7,420 nucleotides of DNA from Bordetella parapertussis (GCA_945863085.1 CAMBCD010000132.1:1-7420), one strand, 5' to 3'; positions 1 to 6,045 are shown, numbered from the stretch's first letter. The notes: generated by a model from the sequence alone, not told the origin. A program made the numbers and translations.

Positions 1-614
1 GGCATGCGGCCCGTCATCTCGACTGGCCGGTGCAGTCCCAATACGAGTTTCTTGCCGACAGCCTGTGGCAGAGCCATGCCTACGGCAAAAATGCGGTTTA
101 CGACGCCGGGCATCACGGCAACGCAGTGCTGTCACGTTACCCGATCACAAACTGGGACAACGAAGACGTTTCATCGCACCGTTTCGAACGCCGCGGCCTC
201 CTGCATTGTGAAATCGCGATACCCGACTGGCCGCAAGCGCTGCATTGCGTCTGTGTGCACCTTGCGCTGACCGCGCGCGGCCGCGGACTCCAGCTGGAGC
301 GCCTGCGCCAGCGCATCGAGCGCCTGGTGCCGCCGGATGCACCGCTGATCGTTGCCGGGGATTTCAACGACTGGTACTGGCGTCACCGCGCAACCCATTT
401 ACTGGCGCATCCGCTGAACATGCACGAAGTGTTCGAGCTGGCGGGCGGGGCGCCTGCGCGCAGTTATCCGGCGTTGCTGCCGGTGCTGCGGCTGGACCGG
501 ATTTACGTGCGTGGTTTCAAGGTGCGCGAAGTCCGAGTCCACCATGGCCGGCGCTGGGGCCGCATTTCCGATCATGCGCCGCTGACTGCGCAACTGGAGC
601 GCCTGCCGGGATAA
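1..614 (+). CDS. Endonuclease/exonuclease/phosphatase family protein, 3' part (5' end outside window)
   Basis: The reading frame is open from the left edge (first complete codon at base 3) to TAA at 612-614, giving 203 residues of a longer protein. Visible EEP-fold motifs, in order, are GHHGNAVLSRYPI (about 108-146), AGDFNDW at 354-374, a DRIYV segment near 496-510, and SDHAPL at 567-584 close to the C-terminus. In this family the GDFN and SDH motifs supply metal-binding and catalytic residues for hydrolysing phosphodiester or phosphomonoester bonds. The substrate cannot be read from sequence: family members cleave DNA, RNA, inositol phosphates or sphingomyelin. It resembles small bacterial members such as YbhP, which often sit next to cardiolipin synthase genes, but that neighbour would lie outside the window. 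An ATG at base 30 exists, but the frame is open upstream of it and conserved EEP sequence is missing, so the gene is truncated by the window edge. Confidence 0.9.
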   Translation, partial: HAARHLDWPVQSQYEFLADSLWQSHAYGKNAVYDAGHHGNAVLSRYPITNWDNEDVSSHRFERRGLLHCEIAIPDWPQALHCVCVHLALTARGRGLQLERLRQRIERLVPPDAPLIVAGDFNDWYWRHRATHLLAHPLNMHEVFELAGGAPARSYPALLPVLRLDRIYVRGFKVREVRVHHGRRWGRISDHAPLTAQLERLPG

Positions 615-722
615 TGAGAGCATGCCGCCCGGTTGCGCAGCGACGAATTTTATTTAACTAATTGTTTTATTGATAAAAATGAAAATTTCTGGCTTTTGGG
701 CAAACCTTTTTTTGGTCAAATC
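615..722 (+). promoter_or_regulatory. AT-rich leader/promoter region of the ABC exporter gene
   Basis: This 108-base gap is strikingly AT-rich from about 646 to 722 within a GC-rich window, which is typical of a promoter. The best -10 candidate is TGATAAAAA at 671-679, which has the TGn of an extended -10. No convincing -35 is seen 17 bases upstream. The bases just before ATG 723 lack a clear Shine-Dalgarno sequence. No terminator hairpin for the upstream gene is visible, so readthrough from it is also possible. Confidence 0.35.
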
Positions 723-2588
723 ATGACGGCTGATCGCGCGGCAGCACCTCCGCTGGCCACCGCGACGGCGCGCGGCCGCGATTGGCGCGTGGTGCCGATG
801 CTGCTGCCCTACCTGTGGGAATACAAATGGCGCGTGGTGCTTGCACTCGCGCTGCTGGTGGCGGCCAAGTTCGCCAATGTCGGTGTGCCGCTGGTGATGA
901 AGGACATCGTCGATGGACTCGACGCGAGGCAGGCGGTGCTGGTGCTGCCGCTGGCGCTGCTGGTCGCCTACGGCGTGCTGCGCCTGTCGACGGTGCTGTT
1001 CGCCGAATTGCGCGACGTGGTGTTTGTGCCGGTCACGCAGCGCGCGACGCGACGCATCGCACTGGCGGTGTTCCGCCACCTGCATGCCCTGTCGCTGCGT
1101 TTCCACCTCGACCGCCAGACCGGCGGCATGTCGCGCGACATCGAGCGCGGCACGCGCGGCATTTCCACGCTGCTGTCATTCATGCTGTTTTCGATCATCC
1201 CGGTGGTGCTGGAGTTCACGCTGGTCGCTGCGGTGCTGTTTGCCAAATTCGACTGGCGGTTTGTCGCCGTGACCTTTGCCGCGGTGGTGGTCTATATCGC
1301 GTTCACCATCGGCATCACCGAGTGGCGTACCGCTATCCGCCGGCATGCCAACGACCTTGATTCCAAGGCCAACACCCGCGCCGTCGACAGTCTGCTCAAT
1401 TACGAAACCGTCAAATATTTCAACAACGAGGATTTCGAGGCGCGGCGTTACGATGAAAGCCTGCAGCGTTACGAGGTGATGGCGGTCAGGAATGAAGCCT
1501 CGCTCGGCCTGCTCAACGTCGGCCAGGCGACGATCATTGCCGTTGCCGCCACGCTGCTGATGATCCTCTGCGCCCAGGGCGTTGTGGCGCGCGAGTTGTC
1601 GCTGGGCGACCTGGTGCTGGTCAACGGGCTGCTGATCCAGCTCTACATCCCGCTCAATTTCCTCGGCATGGCCTATCGCGAAATCAAGCAGGCGCTGATC
1701 GACATGGAGCGCATGTTCAGCCTGCTTGAAGTGAACCGCGAGATCGACGACGCGCCGGGCGCGCAGGACGTGCCGGAAGGGCCGGCAACAGTGCGTTTTG
1801 ACGCGGTTGATTTCGGTTACGACCCGCGGCGGCAGATCCTGCACGGCATGAGCTTCGAAATCCCGCCGGCGGCAAAAGTCGCGGTGGTGGGGGCGAGCGG
1901 CGCCGGCAAGTCGACGCTGGCGCGGCTGCTTTACCGGTTTTATGACGTCACAGGCGGCACTATCCACATCAGCGGCATCGACATCCGCCAGCTGCGCCAG
2001 ACCAGCCTGCGCGGCGCGATTGCGATCGTGCCGCAGGACACCGTGCTGTTCAATGACACGATCTATTACAACATTCAGTACGGCCGGCCGGCGGCAACAC
2101 GCGACGAGGTGATCGCGGCGGCGAAGGCTGCGCACATCCACGGCTTCATCGAAAGCCTGCCGGATGGGTACGAAGCGATGGTCGGTGAGCGCGGACTGAA
2201 GCTGTCGGGCGGTGAAAAGCAGCGGGTGGCGATCGCCCGCGCGATACTGAAAAATCCGCGCATCATGATTTTCGACGAGGCGACGTCGGCGCTGGACTCG
2301 CGCACCGAGCAGGCGATCCAGAAGGAATTGAACGCCATCGCGCAGGGCCGCACCACGCTGGTGATTGCGCACCGGCTGTCAACGGTGATGGATGCCGATG
2401 AAATCCTGGTGCTGGACCAGGGGCGTGTCATTGAGCGTGGTCGCCACGCTGCCTTGCTGGCGAGCGGCGGGGCCTATGCCCAGATGTGGGCGCTGCAGCA
2501 GCAGGAAGATGCCCAGCGCCGTGCGGAACGGGAAAAAGCGGAGGTGGAACGGGAAAAAGCCGGGATCATTACGGCGACGGAAAAATGA
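723..2588 (+). CDS. Atm1/ABCB7-type ABC exporter (fused permease and ATPase)
   Basis: This is a 621-residue half-transporter in the inner membrane that works as a homodimer. Residues about 30-320 form the six-helix exporter domain. Residues about 355-585 form the ATPase, with Walker A GASGAGKST (390-398), Q-loop Q438, signature LSGGE (494-498), Walker B IMIFDE with D518 and E519, and H-loop H550, so all catalytic elements are intact. The stretch NYETVKYFNNE (226-236) is characteristic of the Atm1/HMT1/ABCB7 branch rather than MsbA. Characterised members export glutathione-conjugated or glutathione-persulfide compounds and help with Fe-S or heavy-metal homeostasis; the substrate here is inferred from family. 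The tail (about 592-621) is a charged, probably helical extension with a duplicated EREKA segment. I chose ATG 723. The frame stays open to a TTG at 633, but that would add 30 residues encoded by AT-rich, promoter-like DNA. The 3' end overlaps the convergent kinase gene by 20 bp. Confidence 0.93.
   Translation: MTADRAAAPPLATATARGRDWRVVPMLLPYLWEYKWRVVLALALLVAAKFANVGVPLVMKDIVDGLDARQAVLVLPLALLVAYGVLRLSTVLFAELRDVVFVPVTQRATRRIALAVFRHLHALSLRFHLDRQTGGMSRDIERGTRGISTLLSFMLFSIIPVVLEFTLVAAVLFAKFDWRFVAVTFAAVVVYIAFTIGITEWRTAIRRHANDLDSKANTRAVDSLLNYETVKYFNNEDFEARRYDESLQRYEVMAVRNEASLGLLNVGQATIIAVAATLLMILCAQGVVARELSLGDLVLVNGLLIQLYIPLNFLGMAYREIKQALIDMERMFSLLEVNREIDDAPGAQDVPEGPATVRFDAVDFGYDPRRQILHGMSFEIPPAAKVAVVGASGAGKSTLARLLYRFYDVTGGTIHISGIDIRQLRQTSLRGAIAIVPQDTVLFNDTIYYNIQYGRPAATRDEVIAAAKAAHIHGFIESLPDGYEAMVGERGLKLSGGEKQRVAIARAILKNPRIMIFDEATSALDSRTEQAIQKELNAIAQGRTTLVIAHRLSTVMDADEILVLDQGRVIERGRHAALLASGGAYAQMWALQQQEDAQRRAEREKAEVEREKAGIITATEK
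2525..2560 (+). repeat. Tandem 15-bp direct repeat in the exporter's C-terminal tail
   Basis: GGAACGGGAAAAAGC occurs perfectly at 2525-2539 and 2546-2560, with a 21-base period. It encodes the repeated EREKA of the charged C-terminal tail. This looks like a short in-frame duplication that lengthened the tail by seven codons. Confidence 0.85.
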
Positions 2589-3957
2589 TGGTCACGCGGG
2601 TGCCGCGACCGCTGGCGCCCGCCTGCACGGCCGCCGTTGCCTGGTGGCCCTGGGCGATTTCGCGGACGATGGCCAGCCCCAGGCCGCAACCTTCCGGCGC
2701 CCCGCCGGGCATGCGGTAAAAACGCTCGAATACTTTTTTCCGCTCTTCAACCGGGATGCCGGGGCCGTCGTCCTCCACTTCCAGCATGGCCTGGCCGTCC
2801 TGCAGCCGGACGCGCACGGTGACGCGCCCGCCGGCTGGGGTGTACTGAATGGCGTTGTCGATCAGGTTGTTGAGCATTTCCTGGATCAGGAAGGGATCGG
2901 CGCTGATTTCTGCCGGCACGGAAGCGTCGTCGAAACCCAGATCGATCTGCCGGTTCAGCGCCCGCGGCACCCATTCCCCGCTGACGTCGCGCGCCAGCGA
3001 CATCAGCGCGACGGCCTGGCGCATCACGCTGCGGTGCGAGCCGGGTTCCGCGCGCGCCAGGGTCAGCAACTGGCCGACCAGGCGCGCCGCGTGGTCCGCG
3101 GCCGTCTGCAGCTGCTGCAGTGTCGCGGCGGCTTCACCGTCGCGCACCTGCCGCGTGGCGAGTTCGGCCTGCATTTTCAGCGCGGCCACCGGTGTGCGCA
3201 GCTGGTGCGCAGCATCGGCGATGAAGCGCTGCTGGGCGGCGAGCGCGGCACTCAGGCGTGACAGCAGGTCGTTCATTGCGTGCGCCAGGGGCCGCATTTC
3301 TGCCGGCGTTCCGGTTTCTTCGATCGGGCTGAGATCAATGTGTGAGCGATTTTCGATTTCCCGGCGCATGGCCGTCAGCGCGCGCAGGCCGATGCCGACG
3401 CCGAACCACACCGCGAGCGTGGACAGCAGTACCAGGATGCCCTGCGGGATCATCATGCGCAGCATGATCTGGCGGGCAAAATCATCGCGCAAGGTCGAGC
3501 GTTCCGCGACCTGGATCAGGATCGCGCCTTTGCCGGAGCCCGGTCGCACCGGCACCCGCAGTGCGACGGCGCGGATCGGTTCGTTGCGGAAGAGGGCGTT
3601 GTAATAAGTGATGCGATCCACCTCTGCCTCGGGTGGCGGGTCGGCGAGGTCCGGGTCGCCGGTGATGTATTCGCCGTCGGGGCCGTTGGCGCGGTAATAA
3701 AAACGGCCCTGTTCGCCGGAAATCAGCATTTCGATCACCGGCTGCGGCAGGTCGAGATAGAGCTGGTTGCCCGACTCGCGCACATTGCGTCCGAGGTCCA
3801 GCGCTGTATCGAGCAGCGCGCGATCGTAATTGAGATTAACGAAACCCCTGGCAACATCGTGGTCGATCAGCGTGCTGATCACCCACAACGCAAGCAGCGG
3901 ACCACTGACCCATAACAGCAGGCGGGTGCGCAGGGTGCGTGGATTACTGGAACCCAT
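2569..3957 (-). CDS. Two-component sensor histidine kinase, TctE/QseC-like
   Basis: This is a 462-residue inner-membrane kinase that senses an envelope or periplasmic signal and phosphorylates the partner regulator encoded upstream. A first transmembrane helix lies at about 12-32. A periplasmic domain of about 130 residues follows, resembling the N-terminal sensor domain of TctE-type kinases, and a second helix lies at about 165-190. A HAMP-like linker runs to about 235. The H-box HQLRTP places the phospho-accepting histidine at H251. The ATPase domain shows an N-box with N364 and N368, a G1 box EDDGPGIP around D396-D397, and a G2 box GCGLGL (423-428), so the kinase appears intact. The signal is unknown: the TctE relatives of tricarboxylate systems are only one branch, and no transporter gene sits beside it. 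ATG 3957 is the only in-frame start before a stop at about 4024. It has no good ribosome-binding site. The last 20 bp overlap the convergent exporter gene. Confidence 0.93.
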   Translation of the reverse strand: MGSSNPRTLRTRLLLWVSGPLLALWVISTLIDHDVARGFVNLNYDRALLDTALDLGRNVRESGNQLYLDLPQPVIEMLISGEQGRFYYRANGPDGEYITGDPDLADPPPEAEVDRITYYNALFRNEPIRAVALRVPVRPGSGKGAILIQVAERSTLRDDFARQIMLRMMIPQGILVLLSTLAVWFGVGIGLRALTAMRREIENRSHIDLSPIEETGTPAEMRPLAHAMNDLLSRLSAALAAQQRFIADAAHQLRTPVAALKMQAELATRQVRDGEAAATLQQLQTAADHAARLVGQLLTLARAEPGSHRSVMRQAVALMSLARDVSGEWVPRALNRQIDLGFDDASVPAEISADPFLIQEMLNNLIDNAIQYTPAGGRVTVRVRLQDGQAMLEVEDDGPGIPVEERKKVFERFYRMPGGAPEGCGLGLAIVREIAQGHQATAAVQAGASGRGTRVTIIFPSP

Positions 3958-3974
3958 CTCAAAAACGTGCCGAG

Positions 3975-4007
3975 CGCGGGCGGCGCAGGTGTAACAGGGC
4001 GCCCGCG
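3975..4007 (-). other. Inverted repeat between regulator and kinase genes
   Basis: CGCGGGCG (3975-3982) and CGCCCGCG (4000-4007) are perfect 8-bp arms around a 17-base loop, in the 80-base gap between the regulator stop and the kinase start. On the minus-strand transcript a run of five U follows eight bases after the stem, too far for a classic terminator. It could act as an mRNA-processing hairpin, a weak attenuator, or a structure near the kinase start codon. Confidence 0.4.
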
Positions 4008-4037
4008 AGGTTTCGATGAGACATTATGAGATGCGTT

Positions 4038-4712
4038 CTACTCATGCGCGGCTTTTTCCAGCAGATAGCCGAGTCCGCGGATGGTGCGCACATTGACGCC
4101 CGCCGACTCGAGTTTTTTGCGCAGCCGGTGTACATAGACTTCGATGGCGTTGGCACCGACTTCCTCACCCCAGCCGTAGAGCTGCTCGGCGAGCTGTTCC
4201 TTGCTGACCACGCGTCCCGAACGCAGCATCAGCACTTCCAGCACGCCCAGTTCGCGCGCCGACAGGTCCAGCGGTGCGCCCTTGATGGTGGCGCGTCGTC
4301 CCGCGGTGTCCAGTGTCAGGTCACCGTGGACCAGGCTGGCGCCGCCGCCGGACTGGCCGCGACGGATCAGCGAGCGCACCCGCGCTTCCAGTTCCGGCAG
4401 GTCGTAGGGTTTGGTCAGGTAATCGTCGGCGCCGAGGTCGAGTCCCTTGACCCGGTCCTCCAGCGCATCGCGCGCGGTGAGCATCAGCACCGGTGTTTTG
4501 GAGCCTTTGCGCCGCATCCGCCGCAGCACTTCGTAGCCATCCAGTTTGGGCAGGCCGATGTCGAGAATCACCGCGTCATAATGCTGCGTGGCCAGCATAT
4601 GGTCGGCTTGTTCGCCAGTGGTCGCATGGTCAACGGCGTAATCGGCGCTTTTCAGCGCAATGATCAGCCCGTCGGCCAGTATGGGATGGTCTTCAACGAT
4701 CAGCAGGCGCAT
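4038..4712 (-). CDS. Two-component response regulator, OmpR/PhoB family (QseB/TctD-like)
   Basis: This 224-residue DNA-binding regulator is the natural partner of the kinase gene directly downstream. The receiver domain (1-118) has the acidic pair E7-D8, phospho-accepting D51 (in AVILDIGLP), T79 (in LMLTA) and K101 (in LTKPYD), so it should be phosphorylatable. A short Gly/Ser linker (120-125) leads to a winged-helix trans-activation domain (about 127-220), ending in the family-typical EVYVHRLRKKLE and IRGLGY segments. ATG 4712 gives the canonical MRLLIVEDH start. A TTG eight codons upstream is possible but adds residues not seen in the family. The leader lacks a Shine-Dalgarno sequence and is C-rich on the coding strand. 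Members of this family bind tandem 11-bp-spaced half-sites and commonly autoregulate; a matching direct repeat lies about 100 bases upstream. Target genes are not known from sequence. Confidence 0.94.
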   Translation of the reverse strand: MRLLIVEDHPILADGLIIALKSADYAVDHATTGEQADHMLATQHYDAVILDIGLPKLDGYEVLRRMRRKGSKTPVLMLTARDALEDRVKGLDLGADDYLTKPYDLPELEARVRSLIRRGQSGGGASLVHGDLTLDTAGRRATIKGAPLDLSARELGVLEVLMLRSGRVVSKEQLAEQLYGWGEEVGANAIEVYVHRLRKKLESAGVNVRTIRGLGYLLEKAAHE

Positions 4713-4738
4713 GGCGGGGTTGTAACCGGGTCGCAAGT

Positions 4739-4768
4739 GGGGGATTGGGGGGATTGCAATCGGGGATT
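4739..4768. repeat. Triple GGGGATT repeat in the regulator's leader
   Basis: GGGGATT occurs at 4740-4746, 4749-4755 and 4762-4768. The 10-bp palindrome GATTGCAATC (4752-4761) overlaps the second copy and runs up to the third. On the minus strand, which carries the regulator gene, it reads as AATCCCC repeats. These lie between the candidate -10 and the start codon, so they would be in the mRNA leader. With the GGG at 4728-4730, the plus strand has four closely spaced G-runs that could form a G-quadruplex. Confidence 0.6.
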
Positions 4769-4769
4769 C

Positions 4770-4796
4770 ATCATACTGGGTCGGCGCAATGTCACA
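4770..4796 (-). promoter_or_regulatory. Candidate promoter of the response-regulator gene
   Basis: Read on the minus strand, TATGAT (4775-4770) matches five of six -10 consensus bases. TGTGAC (4796-4791) is a weak -35 at 15-base spacing. Transcription would start near 4763, giving a leader of about 50 bases. The poor -35 would suit an activator-dependent promoter. Confidence 0.4.
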
Positions 4797-4810
4797 GAAG
4801 ATTCCGGTTA

Positions 4811-4826
4811 GTAAGTTTGGCGTAAG
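4811..4826. promoter_or_regulatory. Candidate OmpR-family regulator binding site (11-bp direct repeat)
   Basis: GTAAG at 4811-4815 is repeated at 4822-4826 with six bases between, an 11-bp period; on the other strand it reads CTTAC-N6-CTTAC. Tandem half-sites of about one helical turn are the usual target of OmpR/PhoB-family dimers, and PmrA/QseB-type sites are CTTAA-like. It lies upstream of the candidate regulator promoter and also upstream of the unexplained plus-strand transcript, so it could serve autoregulation, that transcript, or both. Its function is inferred from spacing and location only. Confidence 0.4.
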
Positions 4827-4844
4827 CCTGAGTGTCTATCGTCA

Positions 4845-5040
4845 ATTGGTCGGGGCAGGGTTGCGGGGCGCTTTACAAAGCGTCTGTTTGCAGCCGCTGT
4901 CCCAGGTTACGGATTCTGGTAACGCCGGTTTTTTCCTCCTCGGAGGCCCGGCTTTTGCAGTGACCTGTGCTGAGCGGGTGATCTGTAGGGCCTCTTTAAG
5001 CTCCGCCTGGACAACCATTGTCCTGCGCGGAGTTTTTTTT
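4845..5040 (+). ncRNA. Candidate small RNA ending at an orphan terminator (5' end uncertain)
   Basis: A strong terminator at 5001-5040 has no coding sequence in front of it on the plus strand within this intergenic region, so some non-coding transcript probably ends here. Possible pairings upstream include CGCTTT/AAAGCG (4869-4882), CAGGTTAC (4903-4910) with GTGACCTG (4960-4967, one G-U pair), and within that GCCGG/CCGGC (4924-4928, 4948-4952) around CCTC/GAGG (4935-4938, 4943-4946). GTTAC/GTAAC near 4906-4922 is a competing hairpin. I do not recognise 6S, tmRNA, RNase P, SRP RNA or a common riboswitch. No clear promoter was found; the stated start is a guess. It could instead only terminate antisense transcription coming from the regulator and kinase region. 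Confidence 0.3.
5001..5040 (+). terminator. Strong Rho-independent terminator upstream of the endopeptidase gene
   Basis: CTCCGC (5001-5006) pairs with GCGGAG (5027-5032). Inside, GGACAA (5009-5014) pairs with TTGTCC (5018-5023) across a three-base loop, with a small internal bulge between the two stems. Eight T follow at once (5033-5040). The other strand has no T-run after the stem, so it acts on plus-strand transcripts only. It ends before the endopeptidase promoter and insulates that gene. Confidence 0.85.
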
Positions 5041-5109
5041 GCCCCCGAGGGCTGATTCTTGCCTGCTATCCCGCCGGATTCCGGGCGCCGCACACGGTAA
5101 TCAAACTGG

Positions 5110-5138
5110 TTGAAAAAAATGCGCTAAGGCTGTATTTT
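5110..5138 (+). promoter_or_regulatory. Sigma70-type promoter of the endopeptidase gene
   Basis: TTGAAA (5110-5115, five of six -35 bases) and TATTTT (5133-5138, four of six -10 bases) are separated by exactly 17 bases. They sit in an AT-rich pocket just downstream of the terminator. The start of transcription would be near 5145, with a leader of about 34 bases. Confidence 0.65.
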
Positions 5139-5162
5139 ACAAGGGAATTTAAGAAATTTTTC

Positions 5163-5169
5163 AGGGGGA
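5163..5169 (+). promoter_or_regulatory. Ribosome-binding site that fixes the GTG start of the endopeptidase
   Basis: AGGGGGA at 5163-5169 lies nine bases before GTG 5179 but only one base before ATG 5171. The spacing favours GTG. The ATG frame gives only MKLCAG before TGA. Confidence 0.7.
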
Positions 5170-5178
5170 AATGAAACT

Positions 5179-6045
5179 GTGCGCCGGTTGATCGTGATCC
5201 TGATCGCCATTCTGGCTGCGTCCCCTGCACTCGCTGAGTCGCAGGAGCGGACCGCCCGCAAGGTCAAATCCGCCATCGCCGGGCGCGCTGGCGCCCCGGA
5301 ACTCAAGTCGTCCGCGGCGCTGGTTGTCGACCAGTCCGGGCGCACCCTGTTTGCCAAAAACATCGACCACGTGGTGCCGATTGCCTCCATCACCAAGCTG
5401 ATGACGGCCATGGTGGTGATCGACGCCGGGCTGCCGCTGACCGAGCAGATTGCCATCAGCAAGGAAGACCGGGACTTGATCAAGGGCACCCGCTCGCGGC
5501 TGCGCATCGGCACCGTGCTGACCCGCCAGGAACTGCTGCACCTGGCGCTGATGGCCTCCGAGAACCGCGCAGCTGAAGCCCTGACCCGGGTTTTCCCCGG
5601 TGGCACCAGAGCTTTTGTCGCGGCAATGAACCAGAAGGCTGTCGAACTCGGCATGTGGCGCTCCCGCTTCGTTGACGGCACCGGGCTGTCCAGCGACAAC
5701 GTGGCCACTGCACAGGACCTGACCAAAATGGTTGCCGCGGCCTATCAATACCCGCTGATCCGGGAGTTCACCACCGACAGCGGCCTGACCATCCAGGCCA
5801 ACGGCCGGCCGATGAACTACAGCAATTCGAACCGGCTGGTGAAGAGCCATGAATGGCAGATCGGTCTGTCCAAGACCGGTTATATCTCCGAGGCCGGGCG
5901 CTGCCTGGTGATGCAGGCCAAAATTGCCGGCAAACCGGTGATCATCGTGCTGCTCGATTCCTGGGGCAAACTGACCCGCATCGGCGATGCCAATCGCCTC
6001 AAGCGCTGGATGGAAACCCGCAGCGCTGCGGATACCCCGGGCTGA
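5179..6045 (+). CDS. pbpG: D-alanyl-D-alanine endopeptidase, PBP7-like (peptidase S11 family)
   Basis: This is a 288-residue periplasmic serine peptidase. Family members cleave the D-Ala-meso-DAP cross-links of peptidoglycan and help remodel the wall during growth. A signal peptide is clear: RR, then a hydrophobic run (4-14), with likely cleavage after A-L-A at residue 19. All penicillin-binding active-site motifs are present: S70-I-T-K73 (nucleophile S70), S127-E-N129 and K232-T-G234. It is slightly shorter than E. coli PBP7 and lacks the extra C-terminal domain of DacA-type carboxypeptidases, which supports PbpG over DacA/DacC. The start is GTG 5179: AGGGGGA at 5163-5169 is spaced nine bases from it. 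An ATG at 5171 is almost on top of that site and opens a frame that stops after six codons. Its own promoter and the terminator ahead show it starts a transcription unit; egtD follows 52 bases later on the same strand with no visible terminator between them, so they may be co-transcribed. Confidence 0.92.
   Translation: MRRLIVILIAILAASPALAESQERTARKVKSAIAGRAGAPELKSSAALVVDQSGRTLFAKNIDHVVPIASITKLMTAMVVIDAGLPLTEQIAISKEDRDLIKGTRSRLRIGTVLTRQELLHLALMASENRAAEALTRVFPGGTRAFVAAMNQKAVELGMWRSRFVDGTGLSSDNVATAQDLTKMVAAAYQYPLIREFTTDSGLTIQANGRPMNYSNSNRLVKSHEWQIGLSKTGYISEAGRCLVMQAKIAGKPVIIVLLDSWGKLTRIGDANRLKRWMETRSAADTPG

Larger units (their letters stand above)
4713..5178. other. Divergent intergenic region (466 bases) without a credible protein gene
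   Basis: The open frames here (+ 4789-5055 and - 4842-5093) give low-complexity, non-family-like translations and run through a strong terminator hairpin, so I do not call them genes. In order, the region holds a G-rich repeat cluster (4739-4768), a minus-strand promoter candidate for the regulator, an 11-bp-period direct repeat (4811-4826), several inverted repeats (4869-4967), a plus-strand terminator (5001-5040), a small CCGGA/TCCGG inverted repeat at 5074-5084, and the promoter and ribosome-binding site of the endopeptidase gene. Confidence 0.8.

Noticed and set aside
1176..2372. Long minus-strand open frame (398 codons) opposite the ABC exporter
   Set aside because: It lies wholly inside an intact conserved gene. 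The translation is rich in Arg, His and Gln, as expected from a shadow frame of high-GC codons.
4026..4811. Plus-strand open frame (261 codons) opposite the response regulator
   Set aside because: The minus-strand frame is a textbook OmpR-family regulator; this frame has no recognisable domain.
4846..4864. Possible sigma54 promoter (TTGGTC...TTGC)
   Set aside because: The GG and GC elements are 13 bases apart instead of the required 10.
4929..4934. Second terminator at the T6 run after GTTAC/GTAAC
   Set aside because: The stem has only five pairs and a five-base spacer separates it from the T-run.
4891..5040. 6S RNA, tmRNA, SRP RNA or a known riboswitch
   Set aside because: None of the conserved cores I know for these families is present. 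The hairpins are simple and could be found in many RNAs.
4789..5055. Plus-strand open frame of 88 codons in the intergenic region
   Set aside because: The translation resembles no family and has no ribosome-binding site, and the frame runs through the terminator hairpin and T-run.
4842..5093. Minus-strand open frame of 83 codons in the intergenic region
   Set aside because: It starts at GTG, has low-complexity composition, and lies antisense to the terminator. It looks like a chance frame in GC-rich DNA.
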